64,000 nucleotides of DNA from Streptomyces naganishii JCM 4654 (GCF_014650575.1 NZ_BMVF01000001.1:310001-374000); one strand, 5' to 3'; shown: positions 42,061-50,679, counted from the stretch's first letter. Made by a program: numbers and translations. The notes: a model not told the origin generated them from the letters alone.

Positions 42061-42696
42061 GTGCCGACCAAGAAGAAGCCCCAGGTGACCGCCCCGAAGA
42101 AGCCCGCGGCGGCCGCCGCCGTCGCCCGCCGCGGCGAACTCCTCAGCACCGCCGCCGAGGTCTTCGCCGAACACGGCTACAACGCCACCACCGTCCGCAG
42201 GATCGCCGACGAGGCGGGCATGCTCGCGGGCAGCCTCTACTACCACTTCGACTCCAAGGAGTCGATGCTCGAGGAGATCCTGCGCACCTTCCTCGACGAG
42301 CTCTGGGACGGCTACGACGCCGTGCTCGGCGCGGGACTCGGGCCGCGCGAGACTCTCGAGGCCCTGGTCACCGAGTCGTTCCGGGAGATCGACCGGCACC
42401 GCGCGGCCGTCGCCATCTACCAGAAGGAGAGCAAGCAGCTCGCCGTGCAGGAGCGCTTCGCGTTCCTCGCCGAGTCGCAGCGCAGGTTCGAGAAGGCGTG
42501 GCTGTCCACGCTCCGGCGCGGCGTCACCGCCCGGGTGTTCCGGGCCGACCTCGACGTCCGGCTCACCTACCGGTTCGTCCGGGACACGGTGTGGGTCGCC
42601 GCGTCCTGGTACCGGCCCGGCGGACAGCACAGCCCCGAGGAGATCGCCCGGCAGTACCTGTCGATGGTGCTGGACGGGATCGCCGTACGCGAATAG
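42061..42696 (+). CDS. kstR2: TetR-family repressor KstR2
   Basis: The 211-residue product has a Lys-rich leader, then a TetR helix-turn-helix (ELLSTAAEVFAEHGYNATTV; ADEAGMLAGSLYYHFDSKES). The ligand domain includes HRAAVAIYQKESKQLA and the distinctive RDTVWVAASWYRPGG. This C-terminal block aligns with M. tuberculosis KstR2 (RDTTWVSVRWYRPGG), which represses HIP genes and is released by HIP-CoA. GTG 42061 is used. It lies within the cluster it should control, between ipdF and fadA6, so it is probably autoregulated through operator 1. Confidence 0.92.
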   Translation: MPTKKKPQVTAPKKPAAAAAVARRGELLSTAAEVFAEHGYNATTVRRIADEAGMLAGSLYYHFDSKESMLEEILRTFLDELWDGYDAVLGAGLGPRETLEALVTESFREIDRHRAAVAIYQKESKQLAVQERFAFLAESQRRFEKAWLSTLRRGVTARVFRADLDVRLTYRFVRDTVWVAASWYRPGGQHSPEEIARQYLSMVLDGIAVRE

Positions 42697-42719
42697 CCCT
42701 TCTAGGAGAGGGAGTTGCC

Positions 42720-43877
42720 ATGGTCGAGGCCTACATCGTCGAAGCGGTCCGCACACCCGTCGGACGGCGCGGGGGAGGACTGAGCGCCGTCCACCCGGCC
42801 GACCTCGGCGCCCATGTCCTCAAGGCGCTCCTCGCCCGCGCCGGCATCGACCCGGCCGCCGTCGAGGACGTCGTCTTCGGCTGCCTGGACGCCGTGGGGC
42901 CGCAGGCCGGGGACATCGCCCGGACGTGCTGGCTGGCGGCCGGACTGCCCGAGGAGGTACCGGGCGTCACCGTCGACCGGCAGTGCGGATCCTCCCAGCA
43001 GGCCGTGCACTTCGCCGCCCAGGGCGTGCTGTCGGGCACCCAGGACGTGGTGGTCGCGGGCGGCGTGCAGAACATGTCGCAGATCCCCATCGCCTACGCC
43101 ACCCGGCAGGCCGCCGAACCCCTCGGCTTCACCCAGGGCCCCTTCGCCGGCAGCGAGGGCTGGCGCGCCCGCTACGGCGACCGGCCCGTCAACCAGTTCG
43201 CCGGCGCCGAGATGATCGCCGCCAAGTGGGGCATCACCCGGCACGACCAGGAGGAGTACGCCCTGCGCTCCCACCGCCGTGCCCTGCGCGCCATCGACGA
43301 GGGCCGCTTCGAGCGGGAGACGGTCCCCTACGGCGACGTCCAGGCCGACGAGGGCCCGCGCCGGGACACCTCCCTGGCCAAGATGGCCGCCCTCGCGCCC
43401 GTCGTGCCCGGCGGCACCGTCACCGCCGCCTGCTCCTCCCAGGTCTCCGACGGCGCCGCCGCCCTGCTGCTCGCCTCCGAGCGCGCGGTGCGCGAACACG
43501 GTCTGCGTCCCAGGGCCCGCGTGCACCACCTCTCGGTGCGCGGCGAGGACCCGATCCGCATGCTCACGGCGCCCATCCCGGCCACCGCGCACGCCCTGAA
43601 GAAGACCGGCCTCACCCTCGACGACATCGACCTGGTCGAGATCAACGAGGCCTTCGCCCCCGTCGTCCTCGCCTGGCTCAAGGAGACCGGCGCGGATCCG
43701 GGCAAGGTCAACGTCAACGGCGGCGCCATCGCCCTCGGCCACCCCCTCGGCGCCACCGGCGCCCGCCTGATGACCACCCTCCTGCACGAGCTGGAACGCA
43801 CCGGCGGCCGCTTCGGCCTCCAGACCATGTGCGAGGGCGGCGGCCAGGCCAACGTCACCATCATCGAACGCCTCTGA
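42720..43877 (+). CDS. fadA6: FadA6-like thiolase
   Basis: The 385-residue thiolase has the acylation Cys in VDRQCGSSQQAV, the NEAFAPV motif, the GGAIALGHPLGATGA His motif and the second Cys in LQTMCEGGGQANVTIIERL. The start VEAYIVEAVRTPVGRRGG and the C-terminus closely resemble M. tuberculosis FadA6, which removes acetyl-CoA in the last steps of HIP breakdown. ATG 42720 has AGGAGAGGGAG just upstream, the best ribosome-binding site in the cluster. It is followed by repeats, then the converging ipdC. Confidence 0.92.
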   Translation: MVEAYIVEAVRTPVGRRGGGLSAVHPADLGAHVLKALLARAGIDPAAVEDVVFGCLDAVGPQAGDIARTCWLAAGLPEEVPGVTVDRQCGSSQQAVHFAAQGVLSGTQDVVVAGGVQNMSQIPIAYATRQAAEPLGFTQGPFAGSEGWRARYGDRPVNQFAGAEMIAAKWGITRHDQEEYALRSHRRALRAIDEGRFERETVPYGDVQADEGPRRDTSLAKMAALAPVVPGGTVTAACSSQVSDGAAALLLASERAVREHGLRPRARVHHLSVRGEDPIRMLTAPIPATAHALKKTGLTLDDIDLVEINEAFAPVVLAWLKETGADPGKVNVNGGAIALGHPLGATGARLMTTLLHELERTGGRFGLQTMCEGGGQANVTIIERL

Positions 43878-44347
43878 CGAACCTGGGCGGGTGGGCGCTG
43901 GGCCGCCGGGGCGTTGAGGCGCGGGGCACGGGGCGCTGGGGCATGGGGGGCTCGGGTCGGCTCGGTGGCCGGGGGCTGGGTGGCTGGGTCACCGGGTGGC
44001 CGGGTGGCTCGGGCCGGCTTCGGTGGCCGGGCCGCTGGGTCGCGGGGTGGCTCGGGCCGGCTTCGGTGGCCGGGCCGCTGGGTCGCCGGGTGGCTCGGGC
44101 GGTCGGCGGTCGCGTGACCCGGTGGCTCGGTCCGGCTCTGGCCGGCTTCGGGCGCCGCTCCACTCCCTGGCCCGGGCCGGCTTCGGCAGCCGGATGGCCG
44201 GGTGGCCAGGTGGCCGGGCGGGTTGGTTCGGCTTCGGGCGCCGCCCGCGCCGGCGGCCGACAGCCGAGTCACCGACTGACGCCCGCCCCGGCGGCCGACA
44301 GCCGAGTCACCGACCGGCTCGGCCGAGCCCGGCCGTCGGCGGTCGCG
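43878..44347. repeat. GC-rich degenerate repeats between fadA6 and ipdC
   Basis: The 470-bp convergent gap is filled with repeats built from GGTGGCTCGGGCCGGCTTCG, GGCCGGGCCGCTGGGTCGC and CGGCGGCCGACAGCCGAGTC words (at least two copies each). No plausible gene is present. In M. tuberculosis fdxB and Rv3555c sit at this position. Confidence 0.65.
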
Positions 44348-45406
44348 TCACCGCGTGGCTCCGGACGACTCCAGCCGGCGCATCACCTCCTCCGCCTCGC
44401 CCATGATCCGGTCCACCAGTTCCGCGCAGGAGGGCAGGTCGTCGATCACGCCGGTGACCTGTCCGGCGGACATCACGCCTAGGTCGGTGCGGCCGTCCAC
44501 CATGGCCGACCTCAGCAGCACCGGGGTGTTCGCGGCGAGCAGCACCTGCGCCCAGGACATCGCCCGGCCGTGCCTCATGGCCCGCCCGTCCCGCACCATC
44601 GCCCGCCAGGTCAGCCCCGACACCCCGCGCAGCGCGGCCGCCCGGCGGACCGCCTCGGCCAGCGTCCGCACCCTGCCGTGCCGCTCCAGCGCCGCCACCT
44701 GCTCCGTGCGCAGCACCCGGTGCGGCAGGCCGTCCACGGCCCGGGTGACCGTGACGTCCCCGACCTCCGCCGCGAGATAGCGGGCCTTGACCGCGTACGG
44801 CACGGTCGAGTCGGACGTCAGCAGGAACCGCGTGCCCATCGCGACGCCCGCCGCCCCATACGCCAACGCCGCCACCAGGCCCCGCCCGTCGAAGAAGCCG
44901 CCCGCCGCCACCACCGGTATCCCGACCGCGTCGGCCACCTGCGGCAGCAGCACCGTGGACGCCACCGCACCGGTGTGCCCGCCGCCCTCCCAGCCCTGCA
45001 CGATCACCGCGTCCGCGCCCCACGCGGCCACCTTCTCGGCGTGCCGCCGCGCCCCCACCGACGGGACGACGACCACCCCCGCCTCCTTCAGCCGGGCGAT
45101 CAGCTCCCGGGACGGGGCGAGCGCGAAGGACGCCACCCGCACGCCCTCCTCGACGAGGATGCGCACCCGCTCGGCGGCGTCCTGCGCGTCGGCCCGCAGG
45201 TTCACCCCGAAGGGCGCCGTCGTACGGGACTTCACCTCCCGTATCGCCGAGCGCAGCGCGTCCGGTGTCATCGTCGCCGAGGCCAGGATGCCGAGCGCTC
45301 CCGCGTTCGCCGCCGCGGAGACCAGACGCGGTCCCGCGACCCAACCCATCCCGCTCTGCACGATCGGGTGCCGCACCCCGACCAGCCGGGTCAGCGCGGT
45401 CTCCAT
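44348..45406 (-). CDS. ipdC: IpdC-like nitronate-monooxygenase-fold flavoprotein
   Basis: The 352-residue product has the NMO/2-nitropropane-dioxygenase-like FMN barrel: HPIVQSGMGWVAGPRLVSAAANAG, FGVNLRAD, QGWEGGGHTGAVASTVLLPQV and PVVAAGGFFDGRGLVAALAYGAAGVAMGTRFLLT. M. tuberculosis Rv3553 (IpdC), from the same position beside ipdAB, is needed for HIP ring degradation. The ATG overlaps the ipdB stop (ATGA), so it is coupled to ipdAB. Confidence 0.88.
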   Translation of the reverse strand: METALTRLVGVRHPIVQSGMGWVAGPRLVSAAANAGALGILASATMTPDALRSAIREVKSRTTAPFGVNLRADAQDAAERVRILVEEGVRVASFALAPSRELIARLKEAGVVVVPSVGARRHAEKVAAWGADAVIVQGWEGGGHTGAVASTVLLPQVADAVGIPVVAAGGFFDGRGLVAALAYGAAGVAMGTRFLLTSDSTVPYAVKARYLAAEVGDVTVTRAVDGLPHRVLRTEQVAALERHGRVRTLAEAVRRAAALRGVSGLTWRAMVRDGRAMRHGRAMSWAQVLLAANTPVLLRSAMVDGRTDLGVMSAGQVTGVIDDLPSCAELVDRIMGEAEEVMRRLESSGATR

Positions 45407-46185
45407 CAGCGCCCCGCCCCCTCGGGCACCTCACGGCCCCGCAGGCCGGCGGGGTCGATCACCTCCCGGATCAGCAGCAGTTCCTCCTCCGTGGGCTCCC
45501 GCGTGCACGGCACCTCCTCGGGGACGGCCAGCGGGAAACCGGTGGCCTCCCGCACCTCCCGGACCGTCACCCCCGGATGCACCGAGACCAGCCGCATCGA
45601 CCCGTCCGGCGTACCGAAGTCGAACACCCCCAGGTCGGACACGACCCGCCGCAGGTCGTGGAAGCGGGCGGTGGCCGGATGGCGGGCCGCGTTGTCGTAC
45701 CCCACCCCGCACACCATGTCGACCTTCTCCACGAAGACTCGCCGGGAGTGCCGGGGGACCCAGTAACTCGTCGGGTTGTTCAGCGTGTTGACCGGGGCGC
45801 CGCGCACGCCCAGCAGCTGCCGGCGGGGCGGGGAACCCCCGCCTATGCGGGAGATGTTCTGGTTGCCGAACCGGTCGAGCTGGCTCGCGCCCATCATCAC
45901 GTGCCGCCGGCCGCCGGCGACCAGGGCGAGATGCTGCCGGTAGGGCAGCCAGCCCTCCACCGTGCCGTCCGCGCCGATCAGCAGCGCCTCGCCGTCGGTC
46001 AGCAGCAGGTCCGGCGCGAAGGTGAGCCGGGCCAGCCGCGCGCCCACCGAGGGCACCGTCCCCATCGGGCTCGCCAGGATCTCGCCCGCGCCGCGCCAGG
46101 CCTCGGCGCAGGCGATCACGCAGTACTCGGCCCGGGAGGGCGGGGCGGCCGGGGCACCGGGGGCACGGGAGGGGGAGCGGCTCAC
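45406..46185 (-). CDS. ipdB: IpdB, CoA-transferase-fold hydrolase beta subunit
   Basis: The 259-residue product shows ILASPMGTVPSVGARLARLTFAP, a DGTVEGWLPY segment and HVMMGASQLDRFGNQNISRIG, with FVEKVDMVCGVGY and DLGVFDFGTPDGSMRL further on. It resembles class I CoA-transferase beta subunits. In HIP catabolism IpdAB is a hydrolase that opens the last carbocyclic ring of COCHEA-CoA. The GTG at 46185 overlaps the ipdA stop (GTGA); the stop overlaps ipdC. Confidence 0.9.
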   Translation of the reverse strand: MSRSPSRAPGAPAAPPSRAEYCVIACAEAWRGAGEILASPMGTVPSVGARLARLTFAPDLLLTDGEALLIGADGTVEGWLPYRQHLALVAGGRRHVMMGASQLDRFGNQNISRIGGGSPPRRQLLGVRGAPVNTLNNPTSYWVPRHSRRVFVEKVDMVCGVGYDNAARHPATARFHDLRRVVSDLGVFDFGTPDGSMRLVSVHPGVTVREVREATGFPLAVPEEVPCTREPTEEELLLIREVIDPAGLRGREVPEGAGR

Positions 46186-47039
46186 CGGTCCGCCTCCCGC
46201 CAGGACCGCACGGCCGCCCGGTAGGCCCGCTCGTCGCCGCCGAGGAACCGCTCGGCGAAGCGGGGCCACGGCGTGGTCGCGTAGTGCTTCTGGAAGGCAT
46301 CGTCCCGCGCGTAGTCGGGGTCGCAGGAGGTGAAGTGCGCGCCGCTGGGCGCCTCGATCACACCGGTCACCGTGTGCCGCTTGACCAGCAGGGTCTGCAC
46401 GGCGGCCGCCTTCGTCAGCTCGGCGGTGTCCACGACGCGCTCGCAGGAGACGTACGCCTCGGCGGCCGCCTCGCAGAACAGGTCGTCGAAGTACGGATCC
46501 GGCCCAAGATACTGGCCGTTGCCCCGCCGGTCCGCGCGGTTGAGGTGCACCAGCGCCGCGTCCAGCCGCAGCGCCGGCATGGCCACGAACACCTCCCCGT
46601 CCTCGTACGGCGAGGTCACCGTCCGCAGCCCGGAGCCGGGGCGCAGGACGTCCGAGCCGATTCCCGCCCGCACGGGCAGGAAGGGCAGCCGGTGCGCCGC
46701 CGCGCGCAGCCCCCACAAGAACATCGCCTCGTCGACCTCCGTCAGCTCCAGCGACCCGCTCTCCCGGGCCGCCCGGTAGTTCGGCTCCAGCGGGACCGAG
46801 TCCAGCGTCACGAAGGCGGTCACCAGTCTGCGCACCCGGCCGGCCGCCGCCAGCATGCCGACGTCCGGACCCCCGCACGACACCAGCGTCAGATCGGTGA
46901 CGTCGGACCGCAACAGGGCTCTGACCAGCGCCATCGGCTTGCGGCGCGAACCCCAGCCGCCGATGCCCAGCGTCATCCCGCTGCGCAGCCGGGAGACCGC
47001 CTCGTCCGCCGTCATCATCTTGTCGGCCACCCGCCTCAC
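46182..47039 (-). CDS. ipdA: IpdA, CoA-transferase-fold hydrolase alpha subunit
   Basis: The 285-residue product carries GMTLGIGGWGSRRKPMALVRALLRSDVTDLTLVSCGGPDVG near its N-terminus, and later IAMPALRLDAALVHLNRADRRGN-type sequence, GPDPYFDDLFCEAA and HFTSCDPDYARDDAFQKHY. The GWGSRRKPMA block is characteristic of IpdA. It pairs with IpdB to hydrolyse a ring C-C bond in the steroid-degradation intermediate COCHEA-CoA. The GTG at 47039 overlaps the echA20 stop (GTGA). Confidence 0.92.
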   Translation of the reverse strand: MRRVADKMMTADEAVSRLRSGMTLGIGGWGSRRKPMALVRALLRSDVTDLTLVSCGGPDVGMLAAAGRVRRLVTAFVTLDSVPLEPNYRAARESGSLELTEVDEAMFLWGLRAAAHRLPFLPVRAGIGSDVLRPGSGLRTVTSPYEDGEVFVAMPALRLDAALVHLNRADRRGNGQYLGPDPYFDDLFCEAAAEAYVSCERVVDTAELTKAAAVQTLLVKRHTVTGVIEAPSGAHFTSCDPDYARDDAFQKHYATTPWPRFAERFLGGDERAYRAAVRSWREADR

Positions 47040-47800
47040 CGCCCCTTCCCGCCGAAGGTGTCCCTGACCCGGTCGGCCACGCCGCTCAGCGCCGCCTCGA
47101 AGGTGAAGCCCTGCTCGAAGCGGTAGCCGCGGCGCACGTCCACCGGGTCGATGCCGTTGAGAGCCGCCTTGGCCAGCCGCACCAGCTCCCCGTCCTTGGC
47201 CGCGATCTCACCGGCCAGCTCCAGCGCCGCGGCCCGCAGTTCCTCCCGCGCCACCACCCGCCACACCGAGCCGTGCGCGTGCAGCTGAGCCGCCGTCACC
47301 GTGCGCGCCGTGTAGTACAGGGCGCGCAGCAGATGCGGGGGGACCAGCCGGGCCAGGTGCGTGGCCGCGCCCAGCGCGCCCCGGTCCAGCTCGGGCAGGC
47401 CGAAGATGGCCTCCTCGCTCGCCACGATCGCGTCCGCGTTGCCCACCAGGCCTATGCCGCCGCCCAGGCAGTGGCCGTGCACCGCCGCGACCACGGGCAC
47501 CTCGCAGTCGTACACCGCGCCGAAGGCGTCCGCGCACCCCCGGTTGGCTCCGAGCAGGGCGCTGTGGCCGCCCGCCTGTATCTCCTTGATGTCCACGCCC
47601 GCGTTGAACCCGCGGCCCTCGGCGGCCAGCACGACGCAGCGCGTCCGCCGGTCGCGGCCGGCCGAGCGCACCGCGTCGGCCAGCGCGAACCACCCGCTCA
47701 CCGGCAGGGCGTTGACCGGCGGGAAGTCGACCGTGACCACGGAAATCCCGCTTTCCGCGGTCGTGAGGGAGACACCCATGGGCGCATCAGCTACCTTCAC
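47036..47800 (-). CDS. echA20: EchA20-like crotonase-fold ring hydrolase
   Basis: The 254-residue crotonase-superfamily protein has VDFPPVNALPVSGWFALADAV, AEGRGFNAGVDIKEIQ (oxyanion-hole region), GHCLGGGIGLVGNADAIVAS and FGLPELDRGALGAATHL. EchA20 of M. tuberculosis hydrolyses the D ring of HIEC-CoA. GTG 47800 is used, 15 bases inside the operator at 47816-47831; ATG 47779 with GAAGG upstream is an alternative start. It is the first gene of the echA20-ipdA-ipdB-ipdC operon, in which every junction overlaps. Confidence 0.9.
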   Translation of the reverse strand: MKVADAPMGVSLTTAESGISVVTVDFPPVNALPVSGWFALADAVRSAGRDRRTRCVVLAAEGRGFNAGVDIKEIQAGGHSALLGANRGCADAFGAVYDCEVPVVAAVHGHCLGGGIGLVGNADAIVASEEAIFGLPELDRGALGAATHLARLVPPHLLRALYYTARTVTAAQLHAHGSVWRVVAREELRAAALELAGEIAAKDGELVRLAKAALNGIDPVDVRRGYRFEQGFTFEAALSGVADRVRDTFGGKGR

Positions 47801-47815
47801 TCACGTGGTATTCCA

Positions 47816-47831
47816 CCAAACATTTGTTAGG
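47816..47831. promoter_or_regulatory. KstR2-type operator 2 (echA20/SDR)
   Basis: CCAAACATTTGTTAGG; its reverse complement CCTAACAAATGTTTGG differs from operator 1 at one base. It matches the known KstR2 motif at 8 of 10 defined positions and lies between the echA20 and SDR promoters. Confidence 0.8.
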
Positions 47832-47880
47832 TGCGAAGTCCTTCGAAGCTAGCAGCAGCACGAACCGAGCGGGAGGCCCT

Positions 47881-48651
47881 GTGGAAAACTCGCCCCACCC
47901 GCCGCTCAGCGGGAAAACCGTGGTCGTCACGGGCGGCACCCGAGGCGTCGGCGCCGGGATCGCCCGCGCCTTCGCCGCGGCCGGCGCCCAGGTCGTGGCC
48001 TGCGCCCGCAGACCCCCCGGAACCCCGCTGCCCGGCGTCGCGTTCACCCCCTGCGACCTGCGCGACCCACCCGCCGTGCGCGCCTTCTTCGACGCGCTGC
48101 CCCGGCTCGACGTCCTGGTCAACAACGCGGGCGGAGCGCCGTACCGTCTGCTGGCCGACGCGGACGCCGAACGGCACGCACGGGTGATCGAGCTGAACCT
48201 CCTCACCCCGCTGACCGCCTCCCTCGCCGCCCGCGCCCACCTCGCCCGCACCCGCGGCTGCGTCGTCATGGTCGGCAGCGTCAGCGGCACCCGGCCCTCG
48301 CCCGGCACGGCCGCCTACGGCGCCGCGAAGGCCGGACTGGAGAACCTCGCCCGCTCCATGGCCGTCGAGTGGGCCCCCGACATCCGCGTCAACACCCTCG
48401 TCGTCGGCCCGGTCCGCACCGAGCTGTCCCACCTCCACTACGGCGACGAGGAAGGCATCGCGGCCGTCGGCCGCACCATCCCCCTCGGACGTATGGCCGC
48501 GCCCGCCGACGTCGGGGCCGCCGCCGTCTTCCTCGCCTCCGACGCGGCCGCCTACATCAGCGGGGCGAGCCTGCTCGTGCACGGCGGTGGGGAGCGGCCG
48601 GCGTTCCTGGCCGCCGCGACCGTCAACAAGGAGAAAGGAAAGGGCCGATGA
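47881..48651 (+). CDS. short-chain dehydrogenase, Rv3549c-like
   Basis: The 256-residue SDR has VVVTGGTRGVGAGIARAFAAAGA (Rossmann glycine motif), VNNAGGAP, GSVSGTRPSPGTAAYGAAKAG (catalytic Ser, Tyr, Lys) and AYISGASLLVHGGGE. GTG 47881 follows GGGAGG at 4-5 bases. In M. tuberculosis an SDR (Rv3549c) occupies this place, divergent from echA20. It is probably a redox step on CoA thioesters of HIP breakdown; its exact reaction is unknown. It overlaps the next SDR gene by 4 bases. Confidence 0.85.
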   Translation: MENSPHPPLSGKTVVVTGGTRGVGAGIARAFAAAGAQVVACARRPPGTPLPGVAFTPCDLRDPPAVRAFFDALPRLDVLVNNAGGAPYRLLADADAERHARVIELNLLTPLTASLAARAHLARTRGCVVMVGSVSGTRPSPGTAAYGAAKAGLENLARSMAVEWAPDIRVNTLVVGPVRTELSHLHYGDEEGIAAVGRTIPLGRMAAPADVGAAAVFLASDAAAYISGASLLVHGGGERPAFLAAATVNKEKGKGR

Positions 48652-49616
48652 GCGGAATCTGCGACGGCCGGGTCGTCGTGATCACCGGCGCCGGCCGCGG
48701 ACTGGGCCGCGCCCACGCGCTCGCCTTCGCCGCCGAGGGCGCCCGCGTCGTCGTCAACGACCTCGACGTACGCCTCGACGGCCGCCGCCCCGGCGCCGGG
48801 GCGGAAGGGGACGGCGACGGCACGTCCGCGGAGGGCGGGCGGACGGGGCGGGACGGCGCGGCCGCCCGGGTCGTCGCCGAGATCCGGGCCGCGGGCGGTG
48901 AGGCGGTGGCGCACACGGGGGACGTCGCCGGCACCGAGGGCGCGGCCTCCCTGATCCGCACCGCGCTGGACGCCTACGGCCGGCTGGACACCCTCGTCAA
49001 CAACGCCGGGTTCCTGCGCGACCGGATGCTCGTCAACCTCGACGAGGACGACTGGGACGCCGTGATGCGCGTCCATCTCAAGGGCCACTTCCTGCCGTTG
49101 CGGCACGCGGCCGCGCACTGGCGGGCCGAGACCAAGGCGGGGCGGACGCCGGTCGCCCGCGTCGTCAACACCAGCAGCGGCGCCGGACTGCTCGGGTCGC
49201 TCGGCCAGGCCAACTACAGCGCGGCCAAGGCCGGAATCGCAGGCCTCACCCTGGTCGCCGCCGCCGAACTCGCCCGCTACGGCGTCCAGGTCAACGCGAT
49301 AGCGCCGGCCGCCCGCACGCGGATGACCGAGCACACCTTCGCCGAGACCATGGCCGCGCCCGCCACCGCCGGCTTCGACGCGATGGCGCCGTCCAACGTC
49401 TCCCCGCTCGTCGTCTGGCTCGGTTCCGCGGCCGCCGCGGGCGTCACCGGCCGGGTCTTCGAGACGGAGGCCGGCCGGATCACCGTCATGGAGGGCTGGC
49501 ACCCCGGCCCCACCGCCGACAAGGGCGCCCGCTGGTCCCCGGCCGAGGCGGGGGAGGCGGTGCGCGAACTGCTCGCCGAGGCGCGGGCACCGGAGCGGGT
49601 GTACGGCACGCGGTGA
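48648..49616 (+). CDS. short-chain dehydrogenase, Rv3548c-like
   Basis: The 322-residue SDR shows VVVITGAGRGLGRAHALAFAAEGARVVVNDLD, VNNAGFLRDRML, NTSSGAGLLGSLGQANYSAAKAG and a long C-terminal extension with VFETEAGRITVMEGWHPGP, like peroxisomal MFE-2-type dehydrogenases. An acidic/Gly-rich insertion of about 25 residues follows residue 45. The position and pairing match M. tuberculosis Rv3548c at the end of the KstR2 regulon. ATG 48648 has GGAGAAAGGAAAGG upstream. Confidence 0.85.
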   Translation: MSGICDGRVVVITGAGRGLGRAHALAFAAEGARVVVNDLDVRLDGRRPGAGAEGDGDGTSAEGGRTGRDGAAARVVAEIRAAGGEAVAHTGDVAGTEGAASLIRTALDAYGRLDTLVNNAGFLRDRMLVNLDEDDWDAVMRVHLKGHFLPLRHAAAHWRAETKAGRTPVARVVNTSSGAGLLGSLGQANYSAAKAGIAGLTLVAAAELARYGVQVNAIAPAARTRMTEHTFAETMAAPATAGFDAMAPSNVSPLVVWLGSAAAAGVTGRVFETEAGRITVMEGWHPGPTADKGARWSPAEAGEAVRELLAEARAPERVYGTR

Positions 49617-49656
49617 GCGCTCCGGTCGGGTGGCGCTCCGGTCAGGTGCGCTCAGG

Positions 49657-50556
49657 TCAGGTGTCGCACTCCAGCACCGTCCGGCACAGCGCGCACCGCG
49701 CCCGCATCCGGCCCCGCACCGGCACCCTGATCCGCTGGTGGCAGGTCGGGCAGGGGAAGGAGACCCGCAGTGGTTCGTGCCCGGCCGCCGTGAAGGAGTA
49801 CGGCACTCCGGACGGGGCGAGCTGAGCGCGGCCGTGCTCCTGGGCGTGCCGCCGGTCGCGTGCGTAGCGGCGGCGGCCCGCCCAGCCCGCCGCCGTCAAC
49901 GGCGGCTGCTGCTCGTCGCGGCGGGCCCGCGCCATTCCCTTGACGTACGCCTCGTACGCCTGCGGGCTGGTGAACCACGTCGAGGGGTCCTCGCCGAAGA
50001 ACAACGCCCGCTTGGCGATGACGTAGCCGAACTCCTCCGGAGTGAGGTAGCCGAGCTTCTGCGACGCCGAGCCGTGCTCGCGGAAGGCGTCCAGCAGCAG
50101 CCAGCCCGCGCCCAGGTAGGCGGCGGCGGTGTCGGTGAGGATCTCGTTGTCGCGGACGCCGGGGAAGGACAGGTCCAGGCGGTGCAGGTAGACGTGCATC
50201 ACCTCGTGCGCCAGGGCCGCGCCGATGTCCTCGCGGTGGGTGCGGAAGCGGTCGTTCAGCTCGACGAAGTACTCGGGGCCCGCGGCCAGCTCGACGTTGG
50301 CCGCGTGCTTCATCTCGCGGAAGCTGACGATCAGGCGGGCGTCCGGCAGCCGGTAGTGGCGCACCAGCTCCCCGGCCACGCGCTGGGCGCCCAGATGCAG
50401 GTCGTCGGTGTCGCAGAAGGCCACGTCGGCCGGGGGCACGCTGGTCGAGAACGTGCGGACGGTGTCGTACGACAGCCGCTTGTAGAGCGCCGTGATCGCG
50501 GCGCGCACCGTGTCCAGGTGCGGGAACCCGTGCTCGACCGGTCCGTCGTCCGCCAC
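49657..50556 (-). CDS. HExxH zinc metallopeptidase-like protein with zinc ribbon
   Basis: The 299-residue product contains AHEVMHVYLHRL (HExxH followed by His) at about residues 125-136, and a C-terminal zinc ribbon with cysteine pairs in FPCPTCHQ and CALCRTVLECD. There is no signal peptide, so it should be cytosolic. The family is unnamed to me; such proteins recur in Streptomyces. GTG 50556 was chosen for the GGGGG 7 bases upstream; longer starts would extend into weakly coding sequence. It is divergent from chorismate mutase. Confidence 0.7.
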   Translation of the reverse strand: MADDGPVEHGFPHLDTVRAAITALYKRLSYDTVRTFSTSVPPADVAFCDTDDLHLGAQRVAGELVRHYRLPDARLIVSFREMKHAANVELAAGPEYFVELNDRFRTHREDIGAALAHEVMHVYLHRLDLSFPGVRDNEILTDTAAAYLGAGWLLLDAFREHGSASQKLGYLTPEEFGYVIAKRALFFGEDPSTWFTSPQAYEAYVKGMARARRDEQQPPLTAAGWAGRRRYARDRRHAQEHGRAQLAPSGVPYSFTAAGHEPLRVSFPCPTCHQRIRVPVRGRMRARCALCRTVLECDT

Positions 50557-50679
50557 GTCCGTACCCCCAAAGACGCCGCCCAGAGCTCCTTCCCACTTTA
50601 TGCGCAGTACGGCGGGTTTCGGCCCCGCGGCAGGTCCGCCCATGATCGGACCGGCGTCCACCCCGTAGGGTTGGCGCCC

